NCBI GenBank assembly: GCA_017522185.1
Contig: JAFWZZ010000028.1
Location: forward strand, 1-64,000
Source: Bacillota bacterium
GTDB lineage: Bacteria > Bacillota > Clostridia > Peptostreptococcales > Anaerovoracaceae
Direction of reading: 5' to 3'
Length of the DNA: 64,000 nt
Positions 22,654-31,071 of the stretch are shown here, one piece after another. Each line of letters starts with the position of its first letter. Position 1 is the stretch's first letter. The translations under genes and the position numbers were made by a program. The notes beneath the pieces are model-generated. The model saw only the letters and a program-made list of their open reading frames with translations, ran no database searches and was not told the origin of the DNA.

Positions 22654-23835
22654 ATGGTTTACGACTGTATCATCGTGGGCGCAGGCGCAGCCGGCCTTTT
22701 CTGCGGTGCCGCATTTTCACAAAAGCAAAACGGCCTGATTTTGGAAAAAACCAGGCGCACCGGCACGAAGCTTCTGATGAGCGGAAGCGGCCAGTGCAAT
22801 ATTACACACGACGGATCCATCAAAGATTTCATCCCCTGCTACGGAAAGAACGGCGGTCGCATCCGCAGCTGCCTGTACCGTTATCACAACGTCCATCTGC
22901 GTGAGTTTCTGAAGAAAAACGGCGTAGACACTTTTGTGAGAGACGATGGCAAGGTTTTTCCAAAATCCATGGATGCGAAGGAAGTCAGGGATATGCTGTG
23001 CCGCAAAGCCGCACAAAACGGCTTCATCATCCAGCACGATTCTCCGGTTACCGCCCTTGCAAAAACAGATAGCGGCTGGTGCCTCTCAACAACGCGGTCA
23101 GACTATCTTGCGAAAACAGTCATTCTCGCCACTGGCGGCTGTTCCTATCCGACCACCGGTTCCGACGGCAGCATTTTTGATGTGCTGAAGAGAGATTTGG
23201 AGATAGAAATCATCCCGCCAAAACCCGCCCTCTCCCCTGTCAAAGTGCAGGACTATCCGTACACCAGCCTTTCCGGTATTTCTTTTGCAAACGGAGGCGT
23301 GGTGCTGCTGGACGGAGACAAAAAACTGGCAGAACACAACGGCGGTCTGTTGCTGACCCATCGGGACTTCTCCGGACCTGCTGTTATGAATATCTCCAAG
23401 CATGGTTTCACCGGGGGATGTATACAGTTAAACTACCTTTACCCGGTATCCTATGAAGATGCCTTTGCCATCCTGAAGGCATCCCTGGAAGGAAACCGGG
23501 AGCCTGTAGAAAAATTGCTGGCTGCCACCTTTGATCTGCCAAGACGGTTTGCAAAAGCAGTAGTGCAGCGTGCCGGCAACTCTCCGAAGGAGCTTGCAAA
23601 GATTCTGACACGAGATACGTTCACCATCACTTCCATCGGCAGTTTCAATCAGGCCATGGCCACAGCCGGAGGTATCGCATTGTCAGAAGTAAACACCAAA
23701 ACTATGGAACTAAAAAAGCACCCCGGCCTGTTTGCAATCGGCGAGGTGCTCGACATCGATGGTATGACAGGCGGCTACAACCTGCAGTTTGCATACGCCT
23801 CAGCCTGTGCAGCATCAGACGCAGTCTGCGGGTAA
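22654..23835 (+). CDS. HI0933/BaiN-family NAD(P)/FAD-dependent oxidoreductase
   Basis: 393 residues. The N-terminal FAD dinucleotide fold CIIVGAGAAGLFCGAAF (about 5-21), LLMSGSGQCNITH (about 41-53), and the final TAGGIALSEVNTKTMELKKHPGLFAIGEVLDIDGMTGGYNLQFAYASACAA are typical of the YhiN/HI0933 family. BaiN in bile-acid-dehydroxylating clostridia belongs here, but most members have no known substrate, so I do not infer bile acid metabolism. GGGAGG six bases before 22654 fixes the start; the 23-codon upstream extension overlaps the promoter. It converges with the gene at 23846 with only ten bases between and no visible terminator. Confidence 0.88.
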   Translation: MVYDCIIVGAGAAGLFCGAAFSQKQNGLILEKTRRTGTKLLMSGSGQCNITHDGSIKDFIPCYGKNGGRIRSCLYRYHNVHLREFLKKNGVDTFVRDDGKVFPKSMDAKEVRDMLCRKAAQNGFIIQHDSPVTALAKTDSGWCLSTTRSDYLAKTVILATGGCSYPTTGSDGSIFDVLKRDLEIEIIPPKPALSPVKVQDYPYTSLSGISFANGGVVLLDGDKKLAEHNGGLLLTHRDFSGPAVMNISKHGFTGGCIQLNYLYPVSYEDAFAILKASLEGNREPVEKLLAATFDLPRRFAKAVVQRAGNSPKELAKILTRDTFTITSIGSFNQAMATAGGIALSEVNTKTMELKKHPGLFAIGEVLDIDGMTGGYNLQFAYASACAASDAVCG

Positions 23836-23845
23836 CCCCTTTGTT

Positions 23846-24568
23846 CTAATCTTCATCAGATAATGTTAACGCCAGCAGCTCATTCTGGTACGCGAGGTAC
23901 GCTTTGAGCGCTGGTTTTTCTATTTCTCTTCTCCAGGTCTCAAAATCACGGAATCTGGCTTTCTGTTTCTTCGTCAGAATGCCTCTCTTCTTTGCTTCCT
24001 CCAGCAGCCGGACTGCATCAATCTCTTCGTCAAAGATTTCATAGCCCGCAACTTTTGCAGCAAGAGGGTTTTCCATGTTATAGACAAGACCAAAGAAGGC
24101 AGTCACGTCTTCAGGCGGATACACAGTGCCTTCCGCATACTCCAGTTCCGCCAGATGCTCCAGCAATGCTGCCGGAATATGCTTCTCTTTTCTGTTTTGC
24201 AGAATCACATAGGTATCAGCCGCCTGTTTGATTATTTTAATGATAATCCTTGGATACACTGACGCCTTTGGATACTTAAACAGATTCTCCATGCTGGCGG
24301 CCAAAATGTCCGTCCTTTCTACACGGATCCAACGGAAAGCATCATCTGCCGGTGCTGTTGTAATCCGGTAATGCTCTCCCAGACCGTCCGCAAGCAGGGC
24401 CTCCAGTTTCTCAAAATCATTCTCAAACAGGAAGAAGTTCTTTTCTGCCTGCATAACCGTCTGCTCTTTTGCCTCAAGATATGCAACTCTGCCCGGAATC
24501 AGTCTGAGGTTCTGTTCACTGCATAAAGTCAGAATCGCTCTGTGCATTTCATGGTACTTACTCTTCAT
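23846..24568 (-). CDS. Hypothetical protein downstream of LicD
   Basis: 240 residues, soluble, no recognised family. The opening MKSKYHEMHRAILTLCSEQNLRLI resembles the helix that begins LicD-type nucleotidyltransferase folds, but the GG/GS loop and the DDD motif are missing, so it could be a degenerate member or unrelated. The C-terminal third is helical and charged (EEIDAVRLLEEAKKRGILTKKQKARFRDFETWRREIEK). The start is placed at 24568, where GGAGG lies 11 bases upstream; an ATG at 24586 lacks a Shine-Dalgarno. It overlaps the end of licD by 11 bases, so it is translated with it and probably acts in the same pathway. Confidence 0.65.
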   Translation of the reverse strand: MKSKYHEMHRAILTLCSEQNLRLIPGRVAYLEAKEQTVMQAEKNFFLFENDFEKLEALLADGLGEHYRITTAPADDAFRWIRVERTDILAASMENLFKYPKASVYPRIIIKIIKQAADTYVILQNRKEKHIPAALLEHLAELEYAEGTVYPPEDVTAFFGLVYNMENPLAAKVAGYEIFDEEIDAVRLLEEAKKRGILTKKQKARFRDFETWRREIEKPALKAYLAYQNELLALTLSDED

Positions 24569-26159
24569 ACGGATTATAACCTCCATCCATCAGTTTCTGG
24601 AACACGATAGCATTCTTTACGCATCTCACGCCCTTCCTGAATTCCTTGTCTGCGGCTTCCTCCTGCCCCATTTTTCTGAAGCAGATTCCCTTTAGGACAT
24701 GCAGCTCTCCGGTGCCTTCTCCATATCCTGCCAACAGACTGTCAAGTTCGTTGCAAATCTGCAACAGACTGTCACGGTCTGTTTCGTGCTTTATGCGGAG
24801 CCAGGTTTTTGCAATCTGTGCAACCATGCTTGCTTCCAGAACCGGTGTATCCATCTTCTGCAGCACTTTCCCAATTGCATCATCCTTCTGCTCAAGATAC
24901 AGTGCGTTGGTCAGTTCCACACAGAGAGAAACTGCATCCTTGTACGGTTTCGCCTCCGCTTCTTTCAGATATCCGGTTTTCAGTCCCAGGTGGATCAGCT
25001 CCAATGCAGCCGGATGCTTTCCTACCACAATGGCAGTCTCCAAAGCACAATAGAAGATGTCCTTTTCCAGGGTGATCATCATGGCATAGAACCGGTTGTT
25101 ACGATTCAGCTGTTCATTGTAATAAGGTGTAAACAGCTGGTGAAGCGCCTTCCAGTCCTTATCCTCTGTGTTCGCATTACGGAATCGGGACGTTACACTC
25201 ATTTCCACGATTAAGTTGGTCATTTTCTGTTTATTCAATGCCACGTCCAGATACTCTTTTCTCCGTATCAGATGGGCATGACGACGTTCCAAAGCAATGC
25301 TTTTTTTCTCTTCAAAATCCATTTCTTCGCGGAACTTTTTCAGGTACTTTTCATACGGTTCCTGAAAATCCAGCAACATGGTATGTCTCGGTTTCTCAAT
25401 ATTGTCCGGAAGGTTGATCCATCCTTCGCCATACAGCTGACGGCTGAAATCGATATTATGCGCAGAAATCGGCAACATTGTGGTTTCAAAAGGCACGCGC
25501 TTGATTTCATCAAAAATGCGTGCATCCAAAACATAGGAATTGGACATAATTCCCGAATACAGTACGTATTTCTTCGGTTTTCCAATCTGCCATTTATGTT
25601 TTAACTTTCTGGAACGTTTTGCAATATATTTCTCTCTGCCTGACTTTGCAAGCAGCTTCTGCTCTTTTTCGTACAGTTCGTGGAAACGGTGCGATCTGGT
25701 GGTGTACATAATGCCATAGTCACAGATGGTTTCCGTAAAGGCCAGAATCTGCTCCTTGTGATCCTGCGCCTTCTTTTCGTCCGCATAGGTTGGAACCACA
25801 CAGAAGATATCGACCTTGATGCCGGGCTTGAATCCACCGAAAACCGTGTGACGCTGCAACGCCGTGGTTTCAGTGTCTACGTAACGCGCATAAGGCAGGA
25901 AATAGCCATCTTTTCCGTCGTTTTCCATGCAGTTGATGCTGCGTCCTGCTTTCAGTTCCGCCGGTGCCACTTTTAAAAACTTCTCATAGTTCTTCAGTGT
26001 CATAATGATGTCAGCATCATCATCCCAGGGAATGAAGCCATGATGACGGTCCGCACCCAATGCCGTTCCGGCAAAGAGGACATACTCGATATCATGTTTC
26101 TGACAGATGTCGTCTATTTCACATAACAGTTCCAATAATTTGGTCTGTAATTCTGTCAC
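24558..26159 (-). CDS. LicD-family phosphotransferase with long helical C-terminus
   Basis: 533 residues. The LicD/fukutin-like nucleotidyltransferase core (about 1-290) shows LLCEIDDICQKHDIEYVLFAGTALGADRHHGFIPWDDDADI, with metal-binding Asp46-48, and GIKVDIFCVVP. LicD proteins transfer phosphocholine or polyol phosphates from CDP donors onto envelope glycans. Residues about 300-533 are an added helical part resembling TPR-type repeats (EAADKEFRKGVRCVKNAIVFQ at the end), unusual for LicD. It overlaps the GNAT gene by four bases. With the CTP-dependent cytidylyltransferase fusion two genes upstream, the likely donor is a CDP-linked small molecule (inference). Confidence 0.85.
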   Translation of the reverse strand: MTELQTKLLELLCEIDDICQKHDIEYVLFAGTALGADRHHGFIPWDDDADIIMTLKNYEKFLKVAPAELKAGRSINCMENDGKDGYFLPYARYVDTETTALQRHTVFGGFKPGIKVDIFCVVPTYADEKKAQDHKEQILAFTETICDYGIMYTTRSHRFHELYEKEQKLLAKSGREKYIAKRSRKLKHKWQIGKPKKYVLYSGIMSNSYVLDARIFDEIKRVPFETTMLPISAHNIDFSRQLYGEGWINLPDNIEKPRHTMLLDFQEPYEKYLKKFREEMDFEEKKSIALERRHAHLIRRKEYLDVALNKQKMTNLIVEMSVTSRFRNANTEDKDWKALHQLFTPYYNEQLNRNNRFYAMMITLEKDIFYCALETAIVVGKHPAALELIHLGLKTGYLKEAEAKPYKDAVSLCVELTNALYLEQKDDAIGKVLQKMDTPVLEASMVAQIAKTWLRIKHETDRDSLLQICNELDSLLAGYGEGTGELHVLKGICFRKMGQEEAADKEFRKGVRCVKNAIVFQKLMDGGYNPYEE

Positions 26160-26959
26160 TGCCCATTCCTCCTTTTTATGAATTTACCGTATCTGGCAAC
26201 CACCTTGTTGCCTAATTCTTCAAACTTCTGAACCCGCTTCTCTTCCAGAATAAAGGTAAACCACTTGAATCCGGCCTCATTCATGATTTTGTTCATGTAG
26301 TTTTCGACCATTAATCCATATTTCTGGCCGCGGTATTCCTTCTTTGCAATAACACCTGCATTGACTGCGATGCCGTCTGCTTCCGTAAAGCTTGCGCAAT
26401 GCGCTACGATCTTTCCGTCACGGCGGATGATAGCGCTCCTTCCCATTCCCGTTTCAATTCTTTCAGTAAACTGGGATACCAGCTCTTCTTTTGTATAGGA
26501 ATCAGCATAGAAAGGATCTTCGGCAAGCAGCTCTGCAATGTCTTCCACATCATCCAGCGTTGCAATTTCAACATCTTCCTGTCCTTCGAAATCTGTTGTT
26601 GCAGTCAGACGGATGATAACGCCGTACATATGGTCATAGCCTTCTTCCATATATGGTCTCAGACGGTCTATCATCTCTGATCTGGCATTGATCATGGTAA
26701 CATCATACTCGCGAATCAATGCCAGGGTTCCTTCAACGTCCCATTCCGCATCCTTTCTCGCATAAAGCTGAAAGCTGTCATGATACTTCATAACGACTTC
26801 CACAATCCTGTCGTCCTCTTCATACATCCAAAGCTTCATGTTGGGATTGTCCAATCCATACATAAAAACATCTGTATACAGATAGATGCAGTTTTCCACA
26901 TCCTCTTTCAAAAATGTCAGGATTCCCTGTAAATCCCGTTCTTCTACTGCTCTTAACAT
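26156..26959 (-). CDS. GNAT-family N-acetyltransferase
   Basis: 267 residues. The C-terminal GNAT fold (about 125-255) contains AGVIAKKEYRGQKYGLMVENYMNKIM (acetyl-CoA pyrophosphate loop at RGQKYG). The N-terminal half is a second, divergent GNAT-like region (LRAVEERDLQGILTFL), as in two-domain members. It probably acylates an amino group on a low-molecular-weight precursor. The location between the aminotransferase (nine bases upstream) and licD (four-base overlap) suggests the amine made by the former is its substrate (inference). Confidence 0.8.
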   Translation of the reverse strand: MLRAVEERDLQGILTFLKEDVENCIYLYTDVFMYGLDNPNMKLWMYEEDDRIVEVVMKYHDSFQLYARKDAEWDVEGTLALIREYDVTMINARSEMIDRLRPYMEEGYDHMYGVIIRLTATTDFEGQEDVEIATLDDVEDIAELLAEDPFYADSYTKEELVSQFTERIETGMGRSAIIRRDGKIVAHCASFTEADGIAVNAGVIAKKEYRGQKYGLMVENYMNKIMNEAGFKWFTFILEEKRVQKFEELGNKVVARYGKFIKRRNGQ

Positions 26960-26968
26960 TTCTGCTCC

Positions 26969-28042
26969 TTATTGATATCTAAGATAAAGCTTCTGAATTC
27001 CCCGGGCCAGCTCTACAGTATCCTGCACTGTAATTGCCCCTACATGAGAAACCCTGAATCGTGTTTCCGCAACGTCACCGCCGCAAGGGTTGATGACAAA
27101 ACCGTACTCCTCAATGAGGGCGGCTTCGATTTTCTTTGCAACCGGACGATCAAAAATAACGGTGGTAATGGCGTTTGATGCCGGAAATGCAGGAAACTGA
27201 ATTCCATCCAGTTTCACTTCCCTCCGGAATGTTTCGGCCTTTTCCCTTACCTCTTCGAGACGGACTTCCAGTCCCTGTGCCTCTATGTATTTCAACATAT
27301 CATGAATCTCATAGCAGATGCCCACAGCCGGTGTAAACGGTGTCTGTCCGCGCTTCATGTTGGTAATGTAGTCCGCAAAACAATGATAATAACACTCCAT
27401 TTCTTCCGGTTTCTTCAAATATTCCGTTACAGTTCTGTGATTCAGTACCACCATACTCATGCCTGGCGTAACGCACAGGCCCTTCTGGGAGCTGATGATT
27501 ACCGCGTCGATGCCATTATCGTCCATGCTGAAAGGATCACACAAAAACGTACTGATCGCATCTACAATCAGCAGGGTTTCCTTCCCTTCACAGAATTTTT
27601 TCAGCAGACCAATATCATACAGCTGACCGGTAGAGGTTTCATGAAGGTTTATCAAAACCGCTTTGTACGCCTGATCCCGGAAAGGTACAAAATGATCTGC
27701 GGTCAGGCATTCATCCTGTTCCAAATGCAAAACATCCCTCTGGATTCCTTTTCTATCACAGATTTCCACAAATCGTTTTCCGAAGCCGCCGCCTTCAACA
27801 ATCAGCACTCTGTCTGTCTTTCGGATCAGATTGTCCACCGCTGCCTCCATGGCTGCAGTACCTGATGCTGTCAGATAAATCGTTTCGGAAGAAGGTGCAG
27901 TCTTCATACATCGTTTCAGCATAGCATCCGTCTCCAGCATTAGGTTGGAAAAACTCTGATTTCTAAAATATGGTACGCCCTTCTCACGAATCAGTTTCGT
28001 TGTCTCGTACATTTCGGTCGGGCCAATGGTAAACAATTTCAT
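26969..28042 (-). CDS. Class V aminotransferase (alanine-glyoxylate / 2-aminoethylphosphonate type)
   Basis: 357 residues, PLP fold type I class V. MKLFTIGPTEMYETT is the typical start; TASGTAAMEAAVDNL (about 58-72) binds the cofactor phosphate; Asp161 in LLIVDAIST pairs with the pyridine ring; Lys187 in IISSQKGLCVTPG is the Schiff-base lysine. The family covers serine-pyruvate, alanine-glyoxylate and 2-aminoethylphosphonate transaminases, and the sequence alone does not choose between them. ATG 28042 has AGGAG six bases upstream; two earlier codons (TTG start) are not needed. It sits nine bases after the cytidylyltransferase fusion gene. Confidence 0.85.
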   Translation of the reverse strand: MKLFTIGPTEMYETTKLIREKGVPYFRNQSFSNLMLETDAMLKRCMKTAPSSETIYLTASGTAAMEAAVDNLIRKTDRVLIVEGGGFGKRFVEICDRKGIQRDVLHLEQDECLTADHFVPFRDQAYKAVLINLHETSTGQLYDIGLLKKFCEGKETLLIVDAISTFLCDPFSMDDNGIDAVIISSQKGLCVTPGMSMVVLNHRTVTEYLKKPEEMECYYHCFADYITNMKRGQTPFTPAVGICYEIHDMLKYIEAQGLEVRLEEVREKAETFRREVKLDGIQFPAFPASNAITTVIFDRPVAKKIEAALIEEYGFVINPCGGDVAETRFRVSHVGAITVQDTVELARGIQKLYLRYQ

Positions 28043-28051
28043 AAGCAACTC

Positions 28052-29371
28052 CTACTTTTCGTCTTTCATGATTCTTTCTATTTCTTTGATTGCGCCCACA
28101 GATTCCTCTTTTAACAGTCTTAAATCTGTGTAATGCTGCATCTTCACTCTGTCCAGTACAGACACCAGCACATACCGCAATCCATTGCCGTCAAAGTTGC
28201 AACTGTAGCGTTTCACTGTATCCTGCTCCGCATCGTGGAGCTCAAAGTATCCGATATTCCACCAGTCATCCGGCACGTGAATCGTTCCTTTGGTTCCTCT
28301 GATGGTCAGCCCCGCAGAGGCTTTTTTGCTGTCGCTGATTTTACTGATATAGATGCCGCTTTCATTTTGCCCGGTCAACAGAGCGAAAGTATCTCCGCCT
28401 TCTCTCTCAATCCGGTTAAGACGAAAGTCCGCATCCGCACCGATGATTTTCATGGCAATAAGAATGGAAAAATAAAGATGTGCCGGCAAATCCTCTTTTC
28501 TGATGCCTGTCAGGCTTCCAAGTCTGATTTCATTTTCAATATAGAGAAGATCTCCGATTAAATTTCCTTTTGCATTCCAAAGCAGCTGCAGGAAGGCCTG
28601 CAGATAAAAGGTTGGAACACACTCAATCAGCATCTTCTTTTCTTCGGCTGCTATCTGGTAAAGCGTTGTTACTTCTTCCTCATTCCTGCCTGTAATTGGA
28701 GAGCTCATTACAATCTTGTCTCTTTCTAAGGCTTTCTTGATGAGCCCGTATTTCTTTTCCTTCCGGCACTTTACATAAACAATGTCCACCTTGTCTAAAA
28801 AGGCATCATAGTCGGTGTAGCCCTGATCCAGTTCGAATTTCTCAGTGAATTCTGCGATCAGTTCCGCATTATCTGAATAGGCTGCCTCCACATGGACACC
28901 GCTGACGTACTTTGATTCCAGCACCATGTCATCATCCAGAATATCGTCGGTAACGATGCCCAGGCTTAAGATGTCTCCCGCAGTTTCCCGAAGTTGCGTG
29001 CTGGAAATATCTTTTGTTCTTTCCAGATAGACGACCTCGCAATACTTGCGCATATGGTCAAACTTGCCGGTCCAGTCAGAACCTACAACCAGAACGTCTA
29101 CGTGGTACTGCAGAATGTCCTGGATTTTCTGCCCCAGGTATTCCTCAACAATGATTTTATCAGCAAATCCTGTTTCGCTGACATTCTCTATTCTTTTGGC
29201 TAAACTGTCACGTACAGAAAGCTTGCCCCTCTCCATATCGTAATTCTCGCCGGTTACACCGACGATCAAATAGTCGCCTAAATCTTTTGCCCTTTTTAAA
29301 ATATTATAATGGCCCTTATGAAATAAATCGAAGGTTCCATATGTGATTACAACTTTCTTATCGTTTTTCAT
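28052..29371 (-). CDS. Glycerol-3-phosphate cytidylyltransferase fused to a Gfo/Idh/MocA-like domain
   Basis: 439 residues in two parts. Residues 1-135 are a TagD-type cytidylyltransferase: YGTFDLFHKGHYNIL (HxGH at 18-21), VGVTGENYD, and ISSTQLRE (122-129, the KMSKS-like ISSTxLR signature). Residues about 145-435 resemble the C-terminal and partial Rossmann part of Gfo/Idh/MocA dehydrogenases (VHVEAAYSDNAELIAEF, DKVDIVYVKCRKEKKYGLIKKALERDKIVMSSP, then an EIRLGSL beta-sheet region). Its nucleotide-binding glycine motif is not obvious. It probably activates glycerol phosphate or a related amino/keto polyol phosphate with CTP. First gene after the terminator at 29448-29484. Confidence 0.82.
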   Translation of the reverse strand: MKNDKKVVITYGTFDLFHKGHYNILKRAKDLGDYLIVGVTGENYDMERGKLSVRDSLAKRIENVSETGFADKIIVEEYLGQKIQDILQYHVDVLVVGSDWTGKFDHMRKYCEVVYLERTKDISSTQLRETAGDILSLGIVTDDILDDDMVLESKYVSGVHVEAAYSDNAELIAEFTEKFELDQGYTDYDAFLDKVDIVYVKCRKEKKYGLIKKALERDKIVMSSPITGRNEEEVTTLYQIAAEEKKMLIECVPTFYLQAFLQLLWNAKGNLIGDLLYIENEIRLGSLTGIRKEDLPAHLYFSILIAMKIIGADADFRLNRIEREGGDTFALLTGQNESGIYISKISDSKKASAGLTIRGTKGTIHVPDDWWNIGYFELHDAEQDTVKRYSCNFDGNGLRYVLVSVLDRVKMQHYTDLRLLKEESVGAIKEIERIMKDEK

Positions 29372-29408
29372 ATTTCATACCTGCTTTGAAAAATGTTCAT
29401 ACATATTT

Positions 29409-29437
29409 ATTTTCCCACAATTGGCGGCATTTTTCAA
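29409..29437 (-). promoter_or_regulatory. Weak candidate promoter for the cytidylyltransferase-licD operon
   Basis: Reverse strand TTGAAA (29432-29437), 17 bases, GAAAAT (29409-29414). The -10 is poor, but a promoter is expected here because the strong terminator just upstream isolates the next five genes. Confidence 0.3.
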
Positions 29438-29447
29438 TATACCTTTT

Positions 29448-29484
29448 AAAAAAACAATGGTCATGAACCTGAATTCATGACCAT
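29448..29484 (-). terminator. Strong terminator after ATP-grasp paralogue 2
   Basis: Perfect 11-bp stem (29457-29467 with 29474-29484, ATGGTCATGAA), 6-base loop, then a U run on the reverse strand (A run 29448-29454). It divides the envelope locus into two transcription blocks. Confidence 0.9.
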
Positions 29485-29502
29485 CGTAACTTTGTTATTT
29501 CA

Positions 29503-31023
29503 TTATTTTTTACTTGTTCCGGTAACCGGATCATAATGTAAGGTTTCCATAACGCTCTTTCTCAGGCCAACACCCGTTGTACACTGTTGTCCAAAGAACT
29601 GTGTCTTGGCATTACCTTCTACAATAATCCACTTGCCCTTTTCTGTGTAAGTAAAGTCCCATCCGATATAGTTAATTCCCGGAACTTTCGTTGACAGTTT
29701 CATGGCCAGCTTTCTTGCCTGTTTCCAGTCAGGAAGCTGATAACCGTTAAACCGGATGCCTGTATCCGGGTGGGTTTCATAAACAACACCATTTTCGTCG
29801 CATCCTGCGGATTTGAAGGTACCGGTCTCCGGATTTACAGAAACGAAAATTCCTCCTGCACCGCCGTTATCAACGAAGGAACCCTTCTTGCCGACCTTCA
29901 TAAAAGTATCGTGAATGATGGTTTTCCTGCCGTCGAAATATGTAACAACTCTTACTGTGTTTACAGAATCCGGATTCAATGCACGAATCGTTTCGTGTGG
30001 CTTAATTAAATCCTCTACAATAAAGCTGTCATATTCTGCACATAACTTTTCAAACTGCTTTTTTCTGCTCTTTTTCCCCTTTAACTGCAGAGGTCTGATG
30101 CCTCTTCCCATAGACTCAGAATACGGTTTAATTACAACGGTTTTCTTGCCCAGGCAGAACCATTTAAACTTGTCGTAATCCTCTTTGGAAGTTACAAACA
30201 GGGCCTTTCTTCTGTAGTATTTTTTCAGTCGGGAATAAGTCAGGAATTTGTCGTCCAGGTGGTCGAAGCAGTCCCAGCGGTTCAGCGTCTTGATAATTCT
30301 CATTCTTTCTACATCAGAAAGAAATTCGCGTTTTTCTTCTATGGTTTTTCCAACAAAATGGAAAGAAACATATTCCGCTTCGCTAAACTGCAGCAAGTAC
30401 TTGGTCACTGCCATATCGACCAGTGCTTCACGCTGCTGTTCTTTATCTTCTGCAAGATCAGGTCTGCTGTAGGAAAGCTTTTCCCATAATGTGTTGTAAA
30501 GGCTTTCCGGCATCATTTCTCTGTAGAAATCATACAGTTCCTCAACTTCCTCTTCCAAATCTGCGTAAGTAAGGTCGCCTGCATCAATGGCAACGAACTT
30601 TTCCTGTAAAGACGCTCTCAGCTCTTTTCTTCTGGCAAATTTATGCAGAACTTCGTCCAGTTCCTCTTCTTTATAGCGGAAGAGTTCGAAAACAGCATAG
30701 ATATTCACATCCATCAGGAAAATGCCCTTATCATTGATCTGCTTGATGACATTTTTTACATCCTTCTTAGGAATGCCTAATGCTTCTGCAACGATGCGCG
30801 TACTCTCACTCTTGCGGTTTCTTACGCGGAGAATCTTTCTCGAAATAATCTGCTTCTGGGTCATAGAATGCTCCCATAGCTGATACCGGTAGAATTCACG
30901 AAAAGTAACGCCACAGGTATCTCTGGTTTCGATCATTTCTGCTTCCACATCGGCATACTCTCGATTGGCCTTTTCTGAAACAAGCTGTATATAGTCTATC
31001 TTGCCCTTTGTTTTGTTTTCCAC
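29503..31023 (-). CDS. Sugar-transfer-associated ATP-grasp protein, paralogue 2
   Basis: 506 residues. ATP-grasp domain at about 275-495: VVIKP (296-300), SMGRG, FIVEDLIKPH, SVNTVR (353-358), VDNGGAGG (384-391), THPDTG, GYQLPDW (427-433), YIGWD (452-456), VEGN (468-471). This is the closest relative of the protein at 20166-21524 by motif wording (FVDNG.AGG, GYQ.P.W, VEGN). The N-terminal part carries one clear helical module (about 75-125, VAEALGIPKKDVKNVIKQINDKGI onward) and a partial one (about 30-55). No signal peptide; presumably a cytoplasmic ligase acting on an envelope precursor. Followed by a strong terminator. Confidence 0.82.
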   Translation of the reverse strand: MENKTKGKIDYIQLVSEKANREYADVEAEMIETRDTCGVTFREFYRYQLWEHSMTQKQIISRKILRVRNRKSESTRIVAEALGIPKKDVKNVIKQINDKGIFLMDVNIYAVFELFRYKEEELDEVLHKFARRKELRASLQEKFVAIDAGDLTYADLEEEVEELYDFYREMMPESLYNTLWEKLSYSRPDLAEDKEQQREALVDMAVTKYLLQFSEAEYVSFHFVGKTIEEKREFLSDVERMRIIKTLNRWDCFDHLDDKFLTYSRLKKYYRRKALFVTSKEDYDKFKWFCLGKKTVVIKPYSESMGRGIRPLQLKGKKSRKKQFEKLCAEYDSFIVEDLIKPHETIRALNPDSVNTVRVVTYFDGRKTIIHDTFMKVGKKGSFVDNGGAGGIFVSVNPETGTFKSAGCDENGVVYETHPDTGIRFNGYQLPDWKQARKLAMKLSTKVPGINYIGWDFTYTEKGKWIIVEGNAKTQFFGQQCTTGVGLRKSVMETLHYDPVTGTSKK

Positions 31024-31071
31024 AACTAATTTCCTCTTTTCAAATAGCTTTTATATCTTTCCTGACCGGGT

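Noticed and set aside
22654..23835. Bile-acid dehydroxylation gene (baiN)
   Set aside because: Only family-level similarity is visible and no other bai gene is nearby. The HI0933/YhiN family is widespread and mostly of unknown function.
26969..28042. Firm call as 2-aminoethylphosphonate transaminase and a phosphonate pathway
   Set aside because: The class V motifs do not distinguish the substrate, and no PEP mutase or phosphonopyruvate decarboxylase gene is present in the window.
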